A stretch of DNA of 64,000 bases, from assembly GCF_003001675.1 (NCBI RefSeq), contig NZ_PVYW01000025.1, forward strand, positions 1 to 64,000, in the 5' to 3' direction. The notes beneath the pieces were generated by a model, which did no database searches, had not been told where the DNA came from, and saw nothing but the letters and a program-made list of their open reading frames with translations. Of the stretch, positions 1 to 8,465 are shown piece by piece. The stretch comes from Cohnella sp. SGD-V74 (GTDB lineage: Bacteria; Bacillota; Bacilli; Paenibacillales; Paenibacillaceae). A program made the translations under genes and the position numbers. The stretch's first letter is position 1. Each line of letters starts with the position of its first letter.

Positions 1-388
1 TCCTTGAACGGCAGCTTCCAGCGGAACGAGTCCGGTTCAGCCGCTTTCGACCGATGGCTGAACACCGCGATCGGCACGATCGGCTTGCGATGCTTTTCAT
101 ACAGTCTTGACGCGTAAATAAACATCCGCTCGGCGAACTCCTCCTCCCGATAAGACTGCGGCTCCAGGTGCACGAGAATGACCGCCTCCTCTTCCCTCAG
201 CCTCGTCTCGACGAGCAGGTCGACTCTCCCTTTCTTGCGCCCGTCAAATCGGTCACCACCTCTTCGGACAGGAACGCGACATGCTCGAAATCGAGCGCCT
301 CCGCCACCTCCGGGAAAAACAATTCGATGAATTCCTTGAAAAAGGTGCGCAACAGCGTCTTGAACAACCGATCGTGATCGATCTCCAT
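1..388 (-). pseudogene. Rpn-family (PD-(D/E)XK) nuclease, frameshifted and cut by window edge
   Basis: The reading frame starts at an ATG at 388 behind a GGGGAG ribosome site. It encodes a helical N-terminus (MEIDHDRLFKTLL, then FIELFFPEVAEALDF) typical of Rpn/DUF4351 recombination-promoting nucleases, whose members cut DNA and are transposon-like. After TDLTGA (about 232-240) this frame runs to a stop at about 198. The next frame continues the family sequence without a break (VDLLVETRLREEEAVILVHLEPQ, here shortened: VDLLVETRL...VILVHLEPQSY...FAERMFIYASRLYEKH) to the window edge. One missing base near the GCAAG/AAAGGG tract explains this. It is either a decayed gene or a base-call error in a short purine run; the intact downstream coding favours a recent event. 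Confidence 0.72.
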
Positions 389-501
389 GGCCAACTCCCC
401 CTTCATGCGGCCGGAAAAAACAAAAAGCCGCCCGGCATTCCCACAAGGGAATGCGAGCGGCGTGTGCTTCACGACCGAATCGTATATTTACCAGTAGTTT
501 A

Positions 502-1398
502 TCACATGCCGTCCTTGCTGTCTGCACCGGAATTAAGCTTCCTAACCCCCAGCCAAACGAGAAGAGCAACGACAGCCCCTGCGCCGGCGATCGGCAGAAT
601 GGGAAATGAAGCTTTCCCCTCCTCTTCGGGGTGGACGTGGTCTTCCGCCTGATGCGAGCTCGCCGAATGGCTTCCCGCTTCCGTCTCCTTGCCGCTCTCC
701 CGCTCCAGCATGATGATCGCCAGACCGCTCCCGTCCCCATTCCCGGCCTCCTCCCGGTACCACGACTCGGCAACCGTGCGGCCTTTCCATTCCCGCGCAT
801 CGGGACTGCCGAACAGCACCTTGGGATGCGGGTGAAGCGGATACCGCTTGCCCTGGACAGCGATCTGATACGCGTCATACGCTGCGGCCCCTTCTCCTTC
901 CCGCTGCGCAACCACGTCCTCGATCGCTCCGGCCGGTCCTTTCGTTAATCCCGCCCTGTCGAACAGCGTTCGACCGTCCACCTGTTCGTGCAGACGGGCT
1001 CCAACGAAGGCCGCAAACTCCTCTCTGGTCAGCTCCGCATTCCGATTGTCGGGCATGAACCGTCCGCCGAAAAACGCACGGGACACGTCTTCATAAGTCG
1101 CGTTCCCCTCCTCGTCTTTCGCGGCTTCGAGATCGCCCCCGTTGTGCGCATTGAAGTTGGCGACCCAGCGGTTCAACTCCGCCCTCGTCAGCTTCTCCTG
1201 CGGCCGGAAAAGCTGGACCCCCTTGTCATGCGGGAACAGATTCAGTCCGCTTAACAGCAACACTTGCTCCTTGGCTTCCGAGAACTCAAGATCCTCGTAG
1301 ACGGAAGATTCGTTGGTCACATGCGCGTAACCTCTGGAACCGAACCAGACGACAGCCAGCAATAATCCGAGCATCGCCATACCAAACCTGGCTTTCAT
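502..1398 (-). CDS. SLH-like secreted protein with C-terminal membrane anchor
   Basis: This is a 298-residue protein with an N-terminal signal/anchor (residues about 5-25). Two segments resemble S-layer homology repeats (around 38-82, with FRPQEKLTRAELNRWVANF, and 105-140, with LTREEFAAFVGARL). A low-complexity Glu/His/Ser linker follows, then a C-terminal hydrophobic helix (about 268-288) and a short basic tail. It should sit on the outer face of the membrane and could touch the wall through the SLH-like part. It lies 20 bp downstream of the coiled-coil protein and is probably the last gene of the FtsEX-like operon. No enzymatic motif is visible. The function is unknown; a structural or adaptor role is inferred from context only. 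Confidence 0.7.
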   Translation of the reverse strand: MKARFGMAMLGLLLAVVWFGSRGYAHVTNESSVYEDLEFSEAKEQVLLLSGLNLFPHDKGVQLFRPQEKLTRAELNRWVANFNAHNGGDLEAAKDEEGNATYEDVSRAFFGGRFMPDNRNAELTREEFAAFVGARLHEQVDGRTLFDRAGLTKGPAGAIEDVVAQREGEGAAAYDAYQIAVQGKRYPLHPHPKVLFGSPDAREWKGRTVAESWYREEAGNGDGSGLAIIMLERESGKETEAGSHSASSHQAEDHVHPEEEGKASFPILPIAGAGAVVALLVWLGVRKLNSGADSKDGM

Positions 1399-1418
1399 AG
1401 CATCCCCTCCGTTGCTTG

Positions 1419-2372
1419 CTAACGCCCGATTTCCCGGAAAAGGACGGAACCGTTGGCGTGTTCAATGGAAAAACCGTCCGAATCCGGGTTTAATGCGGAA
1501 TAATCGATTTCGACCGTAATCAGCTCGTTCAGAATGTTCTGCCCGACGCTCATGCCGTCCACGAATCCGGCCTCCAGTTGCAGCTTTGCCGTATGGTCGT
1601 CTTTCTTGACGAACATGCCGACGAGAATAACTTGGGCTTCCTCCGTCTCGTAATGAACGTAGACGTGATCGGGGCGAAAATAGTAGGTCACGAGAGCCTG
1701 CTTGTTAAACTGCTCCTCTTCGAGACGGAAGCCTTCCGCATCGGCCGTTACGAAATCCTCCATCCGTTCCCGCACATGGAAATGGTCTCTCTCCAACAAA
1801 GTCCCGAGAAGCCCCGTTCGGTACGCCCACTGATATTGGACGGCTCTCGCCAACAGCCCCGGACGGTTTTGAAGATGCGCGTGCTGCCGCAGAAACTCCT
1901 CTCGTCCCTGAAGATTTTTCCCGATGATCTCCAGCAGCTTCCGATGGCCCTCCAAGGCGTCCCGCATGGACTCCAACTGCTTGAATTGAAGATACAGCCC
2001 GTTCAGCTCGTCCAGGTACCCCTTCAATTGTTTTTCCACGATTCTCTGATTGGCCAGCAGATCGATCAAGTCGTCCGACCCCAAGAGAAATTCCATATAC
2101 GTATCCAGCCCGATCGAATGATAGAAAAGGAGCCGCTCCACCGCTTCCGGATGACGAGCCGAATACTGCCGCTGGAGCTCTTCCGTCTGCGGCGCGAGCC
2201 GCGCGATCTCCTCGGCGGTCTTCTGCATTTCGATCCTCAGCTCCTCCTCCGAGCCTTCCCGGATTCCGAGCAGGAAATCTCCGAACGTCCCCGCCACATG
2301 CGCTTGAACCGGAGCGAGGCTCCACAGAGCCGCCATTCCAAGCGCAACGGCCAGCGCGATTTTTCTACGCAT
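1419..2372 (-). CDS. secreted coiled-coil protein, putative partner of FtsEX-like transporter
   Basis: This 317-residue protein starts with a signal peptide (residues 1-24, ending PVQA). Long heptad-rich helices follow (about 45-150: IEMQKTAEEIARLAPQTEELQ, shown in part, and a second stretch around the QLKGYLDELNGLYLQFKQLE region). The C-terminal part is predicted to be beta-rich. It overlaps the end of the FtsX-like gene by 8 bp, so the two are translationally coupled. Known FtsEX systems transmit ATP hydrolysis through an extracytoplasmic coiled-coil partner (PcsB, EnvC, CwlO) to wall hydrolases. This protein has the coiled coil but no CHAP, NlpC/P60 or LytM domain, so it would be an adaptor and not the hydrolase. 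That role is an inference. Confidence 0.7.
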   Translation of the reverse strand: MRRKIALAVALGMAALWSLAPVQAHVAGTFGDFLLGIREGSEEELRIEMQKTAEEIARLAPQTEELQRQYSARHPEAVERLLFYHSIGLDTYMEFLLGSDDLIDLLANQRIVEKQLKGYLDELNGLYLQFKQLESMRDALEGHRKLLEIIGKNLQGREEFLRQHAHLQNRPGLLARAVQYQWAYRTGLLGTLLERDHFHVRERMEDFVTADAEGFRLEEEQFNKQALVTYYFRPDHVYVHYETEEAQVILVGMFVKKDDHTAKLQLEAGFVDGMSVGQNILNELITVEIDYSALNPDSDGFSIEHANGSVLFREIGR

Positions 2373-3234
2373 GCTTGATCAGCCGCCTTGTCGAGAAATA
2401 ACCGCCGGCCAGCCCGATGCACGCCCCGCCGAGAACAAGCCCGGTCATCGTCGCATACAGGAGCGACGCGCGAAGGGTGAACACATAGCTGAACTGGAGC
2501 TGTATCCGATACAAAACCAAGTTGTACAGAAAGTAGATCGCCAGACAGGAGAGCAGGCCGCCAAGCACCCCCAAGATCGCGCCCTCCAGCCAAAATTGCC
2601 CTCTCACATGGCTCTCCTTCGCTCCGAGCAGCAGCTTGACCCTAATTTCCTGCTGGCGCCGATACAGGGAGAGATTAACGGCGATGTTCACGGTGAGGCA
2701 GGTCACGGCGGCCATAATCGCCAGTCCGCCTCCCCCGTAACGCTTGGCCGCTTCCGACCAAATCTGCACGGACTCCGCGAACCGCTGGGCGTATATGACG
2801 TCGGCTATTCCCGGAACGCGCTCCAACTCCTCGACCGCCAGCGCCGCTTGACTCTGATCGGCGAAGTCGACCACGATCGCATCCGGGAAGTCGCCCTCGC
2901 GGAAAGCTTCGAACAAATGCTCTTTCCCTGCAAACAACCCTTTCAGCTTGCTCAGCGTCTGCTCTCCGGTCTCGACCTCCGCCGATCGGACGAACGCTTT
3001 GCTCTCCAGCAGCGCCGCGATCTCGCCGGCATCCGCCGAAGGCTCCACGAACAGCTTGATTCTCGCTTGCGAATCCAAATAGCGGAGCGTGTCATCGACG
3101 CCCGACTTGAACAGATACGCGGCCCCGGTAACGGACAGGGAAATCAAGATCAGCAGCACGGCCGCGGCGGATGCGCCGGCATTGCGGATCAATCCCGCGG
3201 CGGAGTCTCTTGCGTAATACTTAACAATGGACAT
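2365..3234 (-). CDS. FtsX-like ABC permease
   Basis: This 289-residue membrane protein has the FtsX plan. There is a short cytoplasmic N-terminus, one membrane helix (about 23-43), and an extracytoplasmic ferredoxin-like domain (about 50-160, with IKLFVEPSADAGEIAALL and the VPGIADV segment). Three further helices follow (about 172-192, 217-240, 260-280). Its length is normal for FtsX. It overlaps the ATPase gene by 14 bp and the coiled-coil gene by 8 bp. The canonical ftsEX pair is usually found elsewhere (near prfB), so this is likely a second, specialised copy. The expected role is coupling ATP hydrolysis to a periplasmic or wall-side effector; the target is not known. Confidence 0.85.
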   Translation of the reverse strand: MSIVKYYARDSAAGLIRNAGASAAAVLLILISLSVTGAAYLFKSGVDDTLRYLDSQARIKLFVEPSADAGEIAALLESKAFVRSAEVETGEQTLSKLKGLFAGKEHLFEAFREGDFPDAIVVDFADQSQAALAVEELERVPGIADVIYAQRFAESVQIWSEAAKRYGGGGLAIMAAVTCLTVNIAVNLSLYRRQQEIRVKLLLGAKESHVRGQFWLEGAILGVLGGLLSCLAIYFLYNLVLYRIQLQFSYVFTLRASLLYATMTGLVLGGACIGLAGGYFSTRRLIKHA

Positions 3235-3877
3235 GATCTCTCACCTTGCCGTTCTCCATGACCAGCGTTCTTGCCGGCAGCGTCCGTACAAGCGTATCGG
3301 AATGGGTGACGACGAGCATCGTGACGCCGTGCTTCCGATTGATTTCCTGCAGCAGCCGCAAAATGCGGGCGGCATTGCCGGAATCCAGATTTCCCGTCGG
3401 CTCGTCCGCCAGCAAAATTCGGGGACGGTTCAGCAGCGCGCGGGCAATGGCCGTTCTCTGCTGTTCCCCTCCCGACAGCTCGGCCGGATAACGATCCGCC
3501 GCCGGAAGCAGCCCGACCGTCTCCAGAAGCTCTCGGGCTCTGGCTTCGATCTCCGCCTCCGCCATGCCGAGCACTTCGCCGGCCAATTTGACGTTCTCCA
3601 GCGCCGTCTTCTTGGCGAGCAGCTCATAGGCCTGGAAGATCGTTCCGAGCTGCCTGCGCGTTACATGCTTGGGCAGACTATTCAACGGCCGCCCGTCGAT
3701 GCGGATGCAACCTTCATAACGGTCGATTTCGCGATACAGCGCTTTCAACAGCGTGCTTTTGCCCGATCCCGAGCCTCCTTGCAAGTAAACGAACTCGCCT
3801 TCCCCCAAAACCAGATTCAGTCCGTCAATGACTTTGCGGCTGCCGTATCCGATCACCAAATTCTCTATCTCGATCAT
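3221..3877 (-). CDS. FtsE-like ABC transporter ATPase
   Basis: This 218-residue ATPase has Walker A (GGSGSGKST, residues 34-42), the signature LSGGEQQR (about 139-146), Walker B with ILLADEPTGNLD, and the H-loop TH. The EPTGNLD motif and size fit the FtsE/LolD/MacB group. I chose the ATG at 3877 (MIEIENL), which begins the conserved first strand. The longer frame from 3907 adds ten non-conserved residues with no ribosome site. A GGAGG lies 13 nt upstream of the chosen start, which is rather far. It is the first gene of a four-gene overlapping set with the FtsX-like permease, the coiled-coil protein and the SLH-like protein. Confidence 0.88.
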   Translation of the reverse strand: MIEIENLVIGYGSRKVIDGLNLVLGEGEFVYLQGGSGSGKSTLLKALYREIDRYEGCIRIDGRPLNSLPKHVTRRQLGTIFQAYELLAKKTALENVKLAGEVLGMAEAEIEARARELLETVGLLPAADRYPAELSGGEQQRTAIARALLNRPRILLADEPTGNLDSGNAARILRLLQEINRKHGVTMLVVTHSDTLVRTLPARTLVMENGKVRDHVHC

Positions 3878-3909
3878 TATGCTGCGTTCGCCTCCGTCGC
3901 ATGGCAAGG

Positions 3910-3942
3910 AAGGAGCTGTCCCCTTGCGGATTACAGCTCCTT
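3910..3942 (-). terminator. hairpin after the membrane-anchored nucleotidase
   Basis: A 10-bp perfect stem (AAGGAGCTGT / ACAGCTCCTT) around a 13-nt loop lies between the stop of the 3982-6108 gene and the ftsE-like start. On the minus strand the tract after it is CCTTGCC, not a T-run. It may be a weak or factor-assisted terminator that separates the salvage block from the FtsEX-like operon. Confidence 0.45.
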
Positions 3943-3981
3943 CGATTAGATGCGTTTATGTGCGGCTGGTCGACACTTCGA

Positions 3982-6108
3982 TTACAGGAGCGATTGGCGC
4001 TTGCGGTTGGCGCGCCTTCTGAAGAGCAGATACGCCACCGCCGCCGCTACAACCGCGCCGCCGCCTATCAGCGCGTAAAGCAGCGTATCGGATTTCGTCT
4101 TGTGGGATTCGTCCGCTTGCGCTTGCGCCCCGGCTTGTTCCGCCGGTTCGCTGGCCGCGGCCTCTTCCGTTTCCTGCGCGGAGCCTGCGGAAGCCTGGGC
4201 CAACAAATCTTCGAAATGGTATCGGTAAATTCCCCAGCCGTCCCGCTCTTCCACGTAAGATACGTTGGTCAGGCCGGCGTTCTGAATGGCCTCGCGCCCC
4301 GAAGGAGAGGACTTGAAGACGACCGGCCCCGCCGTGTTCACGGGAACGATCTGCCAGCCCGGTTCCCCGGCGGCAATCGTCCCGATCTCGGTCACGTATT
4401 CGATCAGAGCGTCGCGATTGGCGTCGTCCGATGCGTAAATCGTATTCGTCCCGTCCATGTGCGGGAAATTCCCGCCGCCGGAAGCGCGGTGGTTGTTCGT
4501 CACGACGGCGAACTCCATCTGCTCCGTCACGGGCTGCCCTTCATAGGTCGGATCGATGATCCGCTGCCCGACAGGCTTCGTTACGTCGATCTGGTAGCGA
4601 AGGCCGTACACTTGATCGAAATTGTACGGAGGCTCCGCGGACAGCAGCTCCTGCTCCTCCGTAAGGCTCGGATCGATCTGATTGAAATTTTCCGCCGACT
4701 GCTCCAGAACATCGATGACCTGCCGGCCGTTCAGCTTAACGATGTACAGCGTGTTCGCGTACATGTACAAATCCGCTATAGCGCTTACCGATACGGGACC
4801 CGGAGCGATATTCGTATATTCCGACGGTCCGGACCGCCCCGCGCGGAAAGGCGGCGCCAAGGACAAAATCGGGAGATCCTTGTACTCCGTGCGGCTTAAA
4901 ATCTGCTCCCCTTTCCATACTTGCGCGAGATTGATCAACTGCGTCGCTCTCGAATCCTGCACGCGGGAGAAAAAGTGGTTAAGCGGCACTTCCGAGACGC
5001 CGATGGAGTTGCGTACGTAATCGATCGTCTGCTCGTGGCGGGCCTTGACCGCCTCTACGATCTCGGGCGCCGCTTCCGTCGTCTCCTCGACGGGCACGTT
5101 TCGGGAAGAGCCCCCGGTCACCTGCCATTTCCCCTCGTTGTGGACGAGCTTTAATTCGATAACGCCAAGGTGATCTCCGGCAAAGCCGCCCATAACGGAA
5201 GGAATTCCATGAATGAGGCCGTTCTTGTTGTCCAGCCCCTCCACCTCGTCGTAGTCTTCGTCTCCCGGGAAGATGCTTTGTTCATGCCCAAAGACGATTG
5301 CATCGATATCGTCCTTGTACTTCTCGGCCAGGAAATAGAGCGAATGCTCGCCGCGATCGTTAATCGTCGCGTTTTTGCCGTCTTCCAGCCGCTTGCCGCC
5401 ATGAAGATTAACGATGATCAGGTCGGCGCCCTCGGCTTTTATTTTCGGCAGATACTTCTCCACCGTGTCGAGTACGGGCTCGCCGACGATCTTGCCGGCA
5501 AGCTTGTCGGCGTGCCAGATCGTAATGCCGGGAGGAGCGACCCCCAGCACGCCGATCTTGATCGGAATACCGTCTATCACCCGGTCCAGCATCACATAGG
5601 GCGTGAAATAGTTTTCCCCCGGCTTGCCGCTCTCGTCCGCATGATAGAGATTGGCGTTGATGATCGGAAAATTGGCGTCCTCAAACGACCGGTGCATAAA
5701 ATCCAGCCCGAAGTCGAATTCGTGGTTGCCGATGTTGACGGCGTCGTAGTTCATTTCGTTCATCGCGGCGATGATCGGATTCGGCTCGTCTTCCGCCAGC
5801 GGTCGGAGAATGGCCGCATGCTCGCCGATAATCGCCCCCTGCAGGTTGTCGCCCGTATTGAACAGCAGCGTATTCGGATTGTGTTCCCTTACTTGTTTCA
5901 CCAGCGTATAGGTTTTGGCGAGGCCAAGCTGTTCGTCCGGAGCGTCGCGGAAATAATCGTAAGGCATCAGATGCGCGTGAATCTCCGTCGTAGCCATGAT
6001 CTCCAGCTTGTGCTCGCTCTCTTCCGCGTGCGTTTTCCCGATTCCGATCGGAGAGCCGAGCAGCAAGCTTGCCGCAACGGCGGCTCCGGCTATTTTTTTG
6101 AGCAACAT
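3982..6108 (-). CDS. CpdB/UshA-family surface nucleotidase with altered metal ligands
   Basis: This 708-residue protein has a signal peptide (1-28), a calcineurin-like metallophosphoesterase domain (about 33-340), a 5'-nucleotidase C-terminal domain (about 355-590, with NNHRASGGGNFP), an Ala/Glu/Gln-rich linker and a C-terminal membrane helix (about 678-698) followed by an RRRANRKR stop-transfer tail. The family hydrolyses 2',3'-cyclic nucleotides and 3'/5'-nucleotides outside the cell. GDN (86-88), GNHE (127-130) and NLHGG (234-238) are present. However, the first ligand motif reads TTEIH with Glu42 in place of the usual Asp, and the last reads GHEQ (274-277) in place of GHTH or GHSH. Activity may therefore be reduced or changed. 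The next gene upstream is the LysM paralogue. Confidence 0.85.
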   Translation of the reverse strand: MLLKKIAGAAVAASLLLGSPIGIGKTHAEESEHKLEIMATTEIHAHLMPYDYFRDAPDEQLGLAKTYTLVKQVREHNPNTLLFNTGDNLQGAIIGEHAAILRPLAEDEPNPIIAAMNEMNYDAVNIGNHEFDFGLDFMHRSFEDANFPIINANLYHADESGKPGENYFTPYVMLDRVIDGIPIKIGVLGVAPPGITIWHADKLAGKIVGEPVLDTVEKYLPKIKAEGADLIIVNLHGGKRLEDGKNATINDRGEHSLYFLAEKYKDDIDAIVFGHEQSIFPGDEDYDEVEGLDNKNGLIHGIPSVMGGFAGDHLGVIELKLVHNEGKWQVTGGSSRNVPVEETTEAAPEIVEAVKARHEQTIDYVRNSIGVSEVPLNHFFSRVQDSRATQLINLAQVWKGEQILSRTEYKDLPILSLAPPFRAGRSGPSEYTNIAPGPVSVSAIADLYMYANTLYIVKLNGRQVIDVLEQSAENFNQIDPSLTEEQELLSAEPPYNFDQVYGLRYQIDVTKPVGQRIIDPTYEGQPVTEQMEFAVVTNNHRASGGGNFPHMDGTNTIYASDDANRDALIEYVTEIGTIAAGEPGWQIVPVNTAGPVVFKSSPSGREAIQNAGLTNVSYVEERDGWGIYRYHFEDLLAQASAGSAQETEEAAASEPAEQAGAQAQADESHKTKSDTLLYALIGGGAVVAAAVAYLLFRRRANRKRQSLL

Positions 6109-6151
6109 TGACGATTTCCCCCTTGAAATGTTTTACGCCGTCCTGCTCTGT

Positions 6152-8305
6152 CTATTTTCCGGGTATGCGGATTTTCTGACCGATATAGATCAAATGAGGG
6201 TTTTGCAGCTTGTTGTACTCCGCCAGACGGCGCCATTCGATTCCGTGCCTCAGTCCGATATGCGAGAGCGTATCTCCGGACTTCACGACGTACACGGTAT
6301 CTCCCGCTCCGCCGGGCTTGCCGGCAGGGACCGCCTTCTCCCCGGACAGATCGATCGAGTATTTGGCGAATCCGGATTTCAGCGTCTCCATGTAGGCAAC
6401 CCCGGGCAGCTTGTTCAAATACTTCTGCCCTTTCGGGGAAGTTTCGAACGTAATCGTCGCTTGGCCCTTGATCGGAGCGAAGGACCAGTTGCCGTCCGCG
6501 GAAGGATTGATCGTGCCCCGCTCCCGGATATAATCGATAATGATCTGCCGGCTTTCGTCGGGAGAGGCGATGATGACGTTGGTGCCGTCCAGTCCCGGGA
6601 ATTTGCCTCCGCCGTTGGCCCGGTAGTTGTTCGTCGCGACGATGAATTTCTGATCCGGCTTCACCGGCTTGCCCTTGAACGTCAGATGAACGATTCTTCC
6701 TTCTTTGTTGACCACGTTGCCGTCCTTATCGTATTTCGCCGACTTGGAGACGTCGATCTGATATTCGACCCCGTCGATGACATCGAAGTTGTAGGAACGA
6801 TAGTCCATGTTCACCAGCGGCTGTTCGCCGGATTTCGCGGGATCGACCTGAAGGAACTGTCCGGCCGACTTTTCCAGCCAGTCCTTGACCTGCGCTCCGT
6901 TCAGCAGCACCGCGCTCAGCGTATTCGGATACAGGTACAGGTCCGCTACATTCTTGATCGCGATCGTCCCCGCCGGAATATCGGTGTAGTACGTGACCTC
7001 TCCCCGCGTGCCGGCCTTGAACGGCGCCCCTGCGGACAGAACGGGAAGCCCCTCGTACTCCGTACCCTGAATGTGCTTCTCCACGTACCAGATTTGGGCG
7101 TTGTTGACGATCTGGATGGACGGATCGTCCTGTACTTGCGAGAAGTAGCTGTTGATCGGAGCCGTTGTTTTGCCTACCGGACCGCGAATGTAGTCCAGCG
7201 TAGCCTCATGGTCGTCCTGCACCGCATGGAACAGGCTTTCGTCGCGGCCGACCAGCGGATTCCCGTCTTCGTCCGTAATCGGCCTGGCTTCGGTCTGCCG
7301 GTCGACAACGGTCCATTTGCCGTTTTTCTTCTCCAGCTTCAAGTCGACGATGCCGACGTGATTGCCCCAGAATCCCGGCATGACGGCCGCGACGCCGTTG
7401 ATCGTTCCCTTGGCGATGTCGACGCCCGGAATATCCGCGTACTCCTCGCTCGGAAATACGCTGTGGGTATGGCCGAACAGGATCGCGTCGATCCCTTTTA
7501 CCTTCGACAGGTCGTAGGTCGCGTCTTCCTTCATGAATCCGCTTGCAACGGAGCCTATGCCGGAATGGGGGATAGCAACGACGATGTCCGCCCCGGCCGC
7601 TTTCATCTCGGGTACGAACTTGTTCGCCGACTCCACGATATCTTTGGCGACGACTTTACCCTCCAGATGCGCTTTGTCCCACTGCATGATCTGGGGCGGA
7701 ACGAATCCGATGACGCCGACCTTCAGCGGATGCTCGGCTCCGTTCTCGTCTACGATCGTGCGATCGAGAATGACGTAGGGCGTAAACAGATTTTTGTCAT
7801 TATCGGGATTGGAATCGCGGTCGTCGACGTATACGTTCGAGTTGACGTAGGGGAAGTCGGCTCCGGCAAGCGCGGTATGCAGAAAATCCAGACCATAGTT
7901 GAACTCGTGGTTTCCGATGTTGCCGGCGTCGTACTTCATCAGATTCATCACTTTGTACGCCGGATGAGTCTCCCCGTCCTGCAGGACGTCGACCTTGGCG
8001 ACGTAATCCGCAAGCGGCGTTCCTTGAATCAGATCGCCGTTGTCAAACAGCAGGCTGTTTTTCGCCTCTTGGCGGGCCTGTTTAATCAGCTCCGCCGTTT
8101 TGACCAAGCCGAACTCGTTCGTCTCCTGGTCCTGGTAATAGTCGTAATTGACGTAATTGGCATGGACGTCCGTCGTCTCGATCAAGCGAACGTTGGCGAC
8201 GGCCGCCTCCTCCGCCTGCGCGGAATAAGAGGAGATCGGTACGGACAGCATCAGGCCGACGCTCAGGGCAAGACTGCTTTTGCGCATGCGATTGACGAAT
8301 TTCAT
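6152..8305 (-). CDS. 2',3'-cyclic-nucleotide 2'-phosphodiesterase/3'-nucleotidase with LysM anchor
   Basis: This 717-residue surface enzyme of the CpdB/UshA family has a signal peptide (1-31). Its metallophosphoesterase domain has intact ligands (TTDVH with Asp46/His48, NGDLIQG, GNHEF, PHSG, FGHTHS). The 5'-nucleotidase C-terminal domain contains NNYRANGGGKFPG. A C-terminal LysM repeat (last about 45 residues, YVVKSGDTLSHIGLRHG then IYIGQKIRIPGK) should bind peptidoglycan. The ATG at 8305 (MKFVNRMRK) is chosen because GGGAGGG stands just upstream and the signal peptide begins there; the open frame extends to 8443 without a start signal. It likely releases nucleosides for the importer encoded upstream in the block. 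Confidence 0.92.
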   Translation of the reverse strand: MKFVNRMRKSSLALSVGLMLSVPISSYSAQAEEAAVANVRLIETTDVHANYVNYDYYQDQETNEFGLVKTAELIKQARQEAKNSLLFDNGDLIQGTPLADYVAKVDVLQDGETHPAYKVMNLMKYDAGNIGNHEFNYGLDFLHTALAGADFPYVNSNVYVDDRDSNPDNDKNLFTPYVILDRTIVDENGAEHPLKVGVIGFVPPQIMQWDKAHLEGKVVAKDIVESANKFVPEMKAAGADIVVAIPHSGIGSVASGFMKEDATYDLSKVKGIDAILFGHTHSVFPSEEYADIPGVDIAKGTINGVAAVMPGFWGNHVGIVDLKLEKKNGKWTVVDRQTEARPITDEDGNPLVGRDESLFHAVQDDHEATLDYIRGPVGKTTAPINSYFSQVQDDPSIQIVNNAQIWYVEKHIQGTEYEGLPVLSAGAPFKAGTRGEVTYYTDIPAGTIAIKNVADLYLYPNTLSAVLLNGAQVKDWLEKSAGQFLQVDPAKSGEQPLVNMDYRSYNFDVIDGVEYQIDVSKSAKYDKDGNVVNKEGRIVHLTFKGKPVKPDQKFIVATNNYRANGGGKFPGLDGTNVIIASPDESRQIIIDYIRERGTINPSADGNWSFAPIKGQATITFETSPKGQKYLNKLPGVAYMETLKSGFAKYSIDLSGEKAVPAGKPGGAGDTVYVVKSGDTLSHIGLRHGIEWRRLAEYNKLQNPHLIYIGQKIRIPGK

Positions 8306-8353
8306 AGGTATACCCTCCCAATGATGGATGCAATCGATTTTTACAGCAAAAGA

Positions 8354-8456
8354 GGCTGTCCCATAAGTAAAAGAGACGTATCGAACAATTATCGATAGAT
8401 AGGCGCGCCCCTTTTTTTCCATCGATAATTTTGTACGTACCACTTATGGGACAGCC
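8354..8456. repeat. nested palindromic element, copy 1 (also acts as terminator)
   Basis: Perfect 15-bp terminal inverted repeats (GGCTGTCCCATAAGT at 8354 and ACTTATGGGACAGCC ending 8456) enclose a second perfect 10-bp pair (AATTATCGAT / ATCGATAATT). The core is short, with a T-run. The subterminal motifs recur in a second element at 40931-41075. On the minus strand the outer arm is followed by CTCTTTTG, so it can also end transcription of the SLH nucleotidase gene. It resembles a short non-autonomous palindromic repeat or MITE-like unit. Confidence 0.75.
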
Positions 8457-8465
8457 CCCCGCCCG

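Noticed and set aside
5996..8398. 800-codon open frame on the plus strand opposite the LysM nucleotidase gene
   Set aside because: It mirrors a clear enzyme gene on the other strand, is very rich in Arg, Asp and Val as expected for an antisense frame in GC-rich DNA, and has no ribosome site or family motif.
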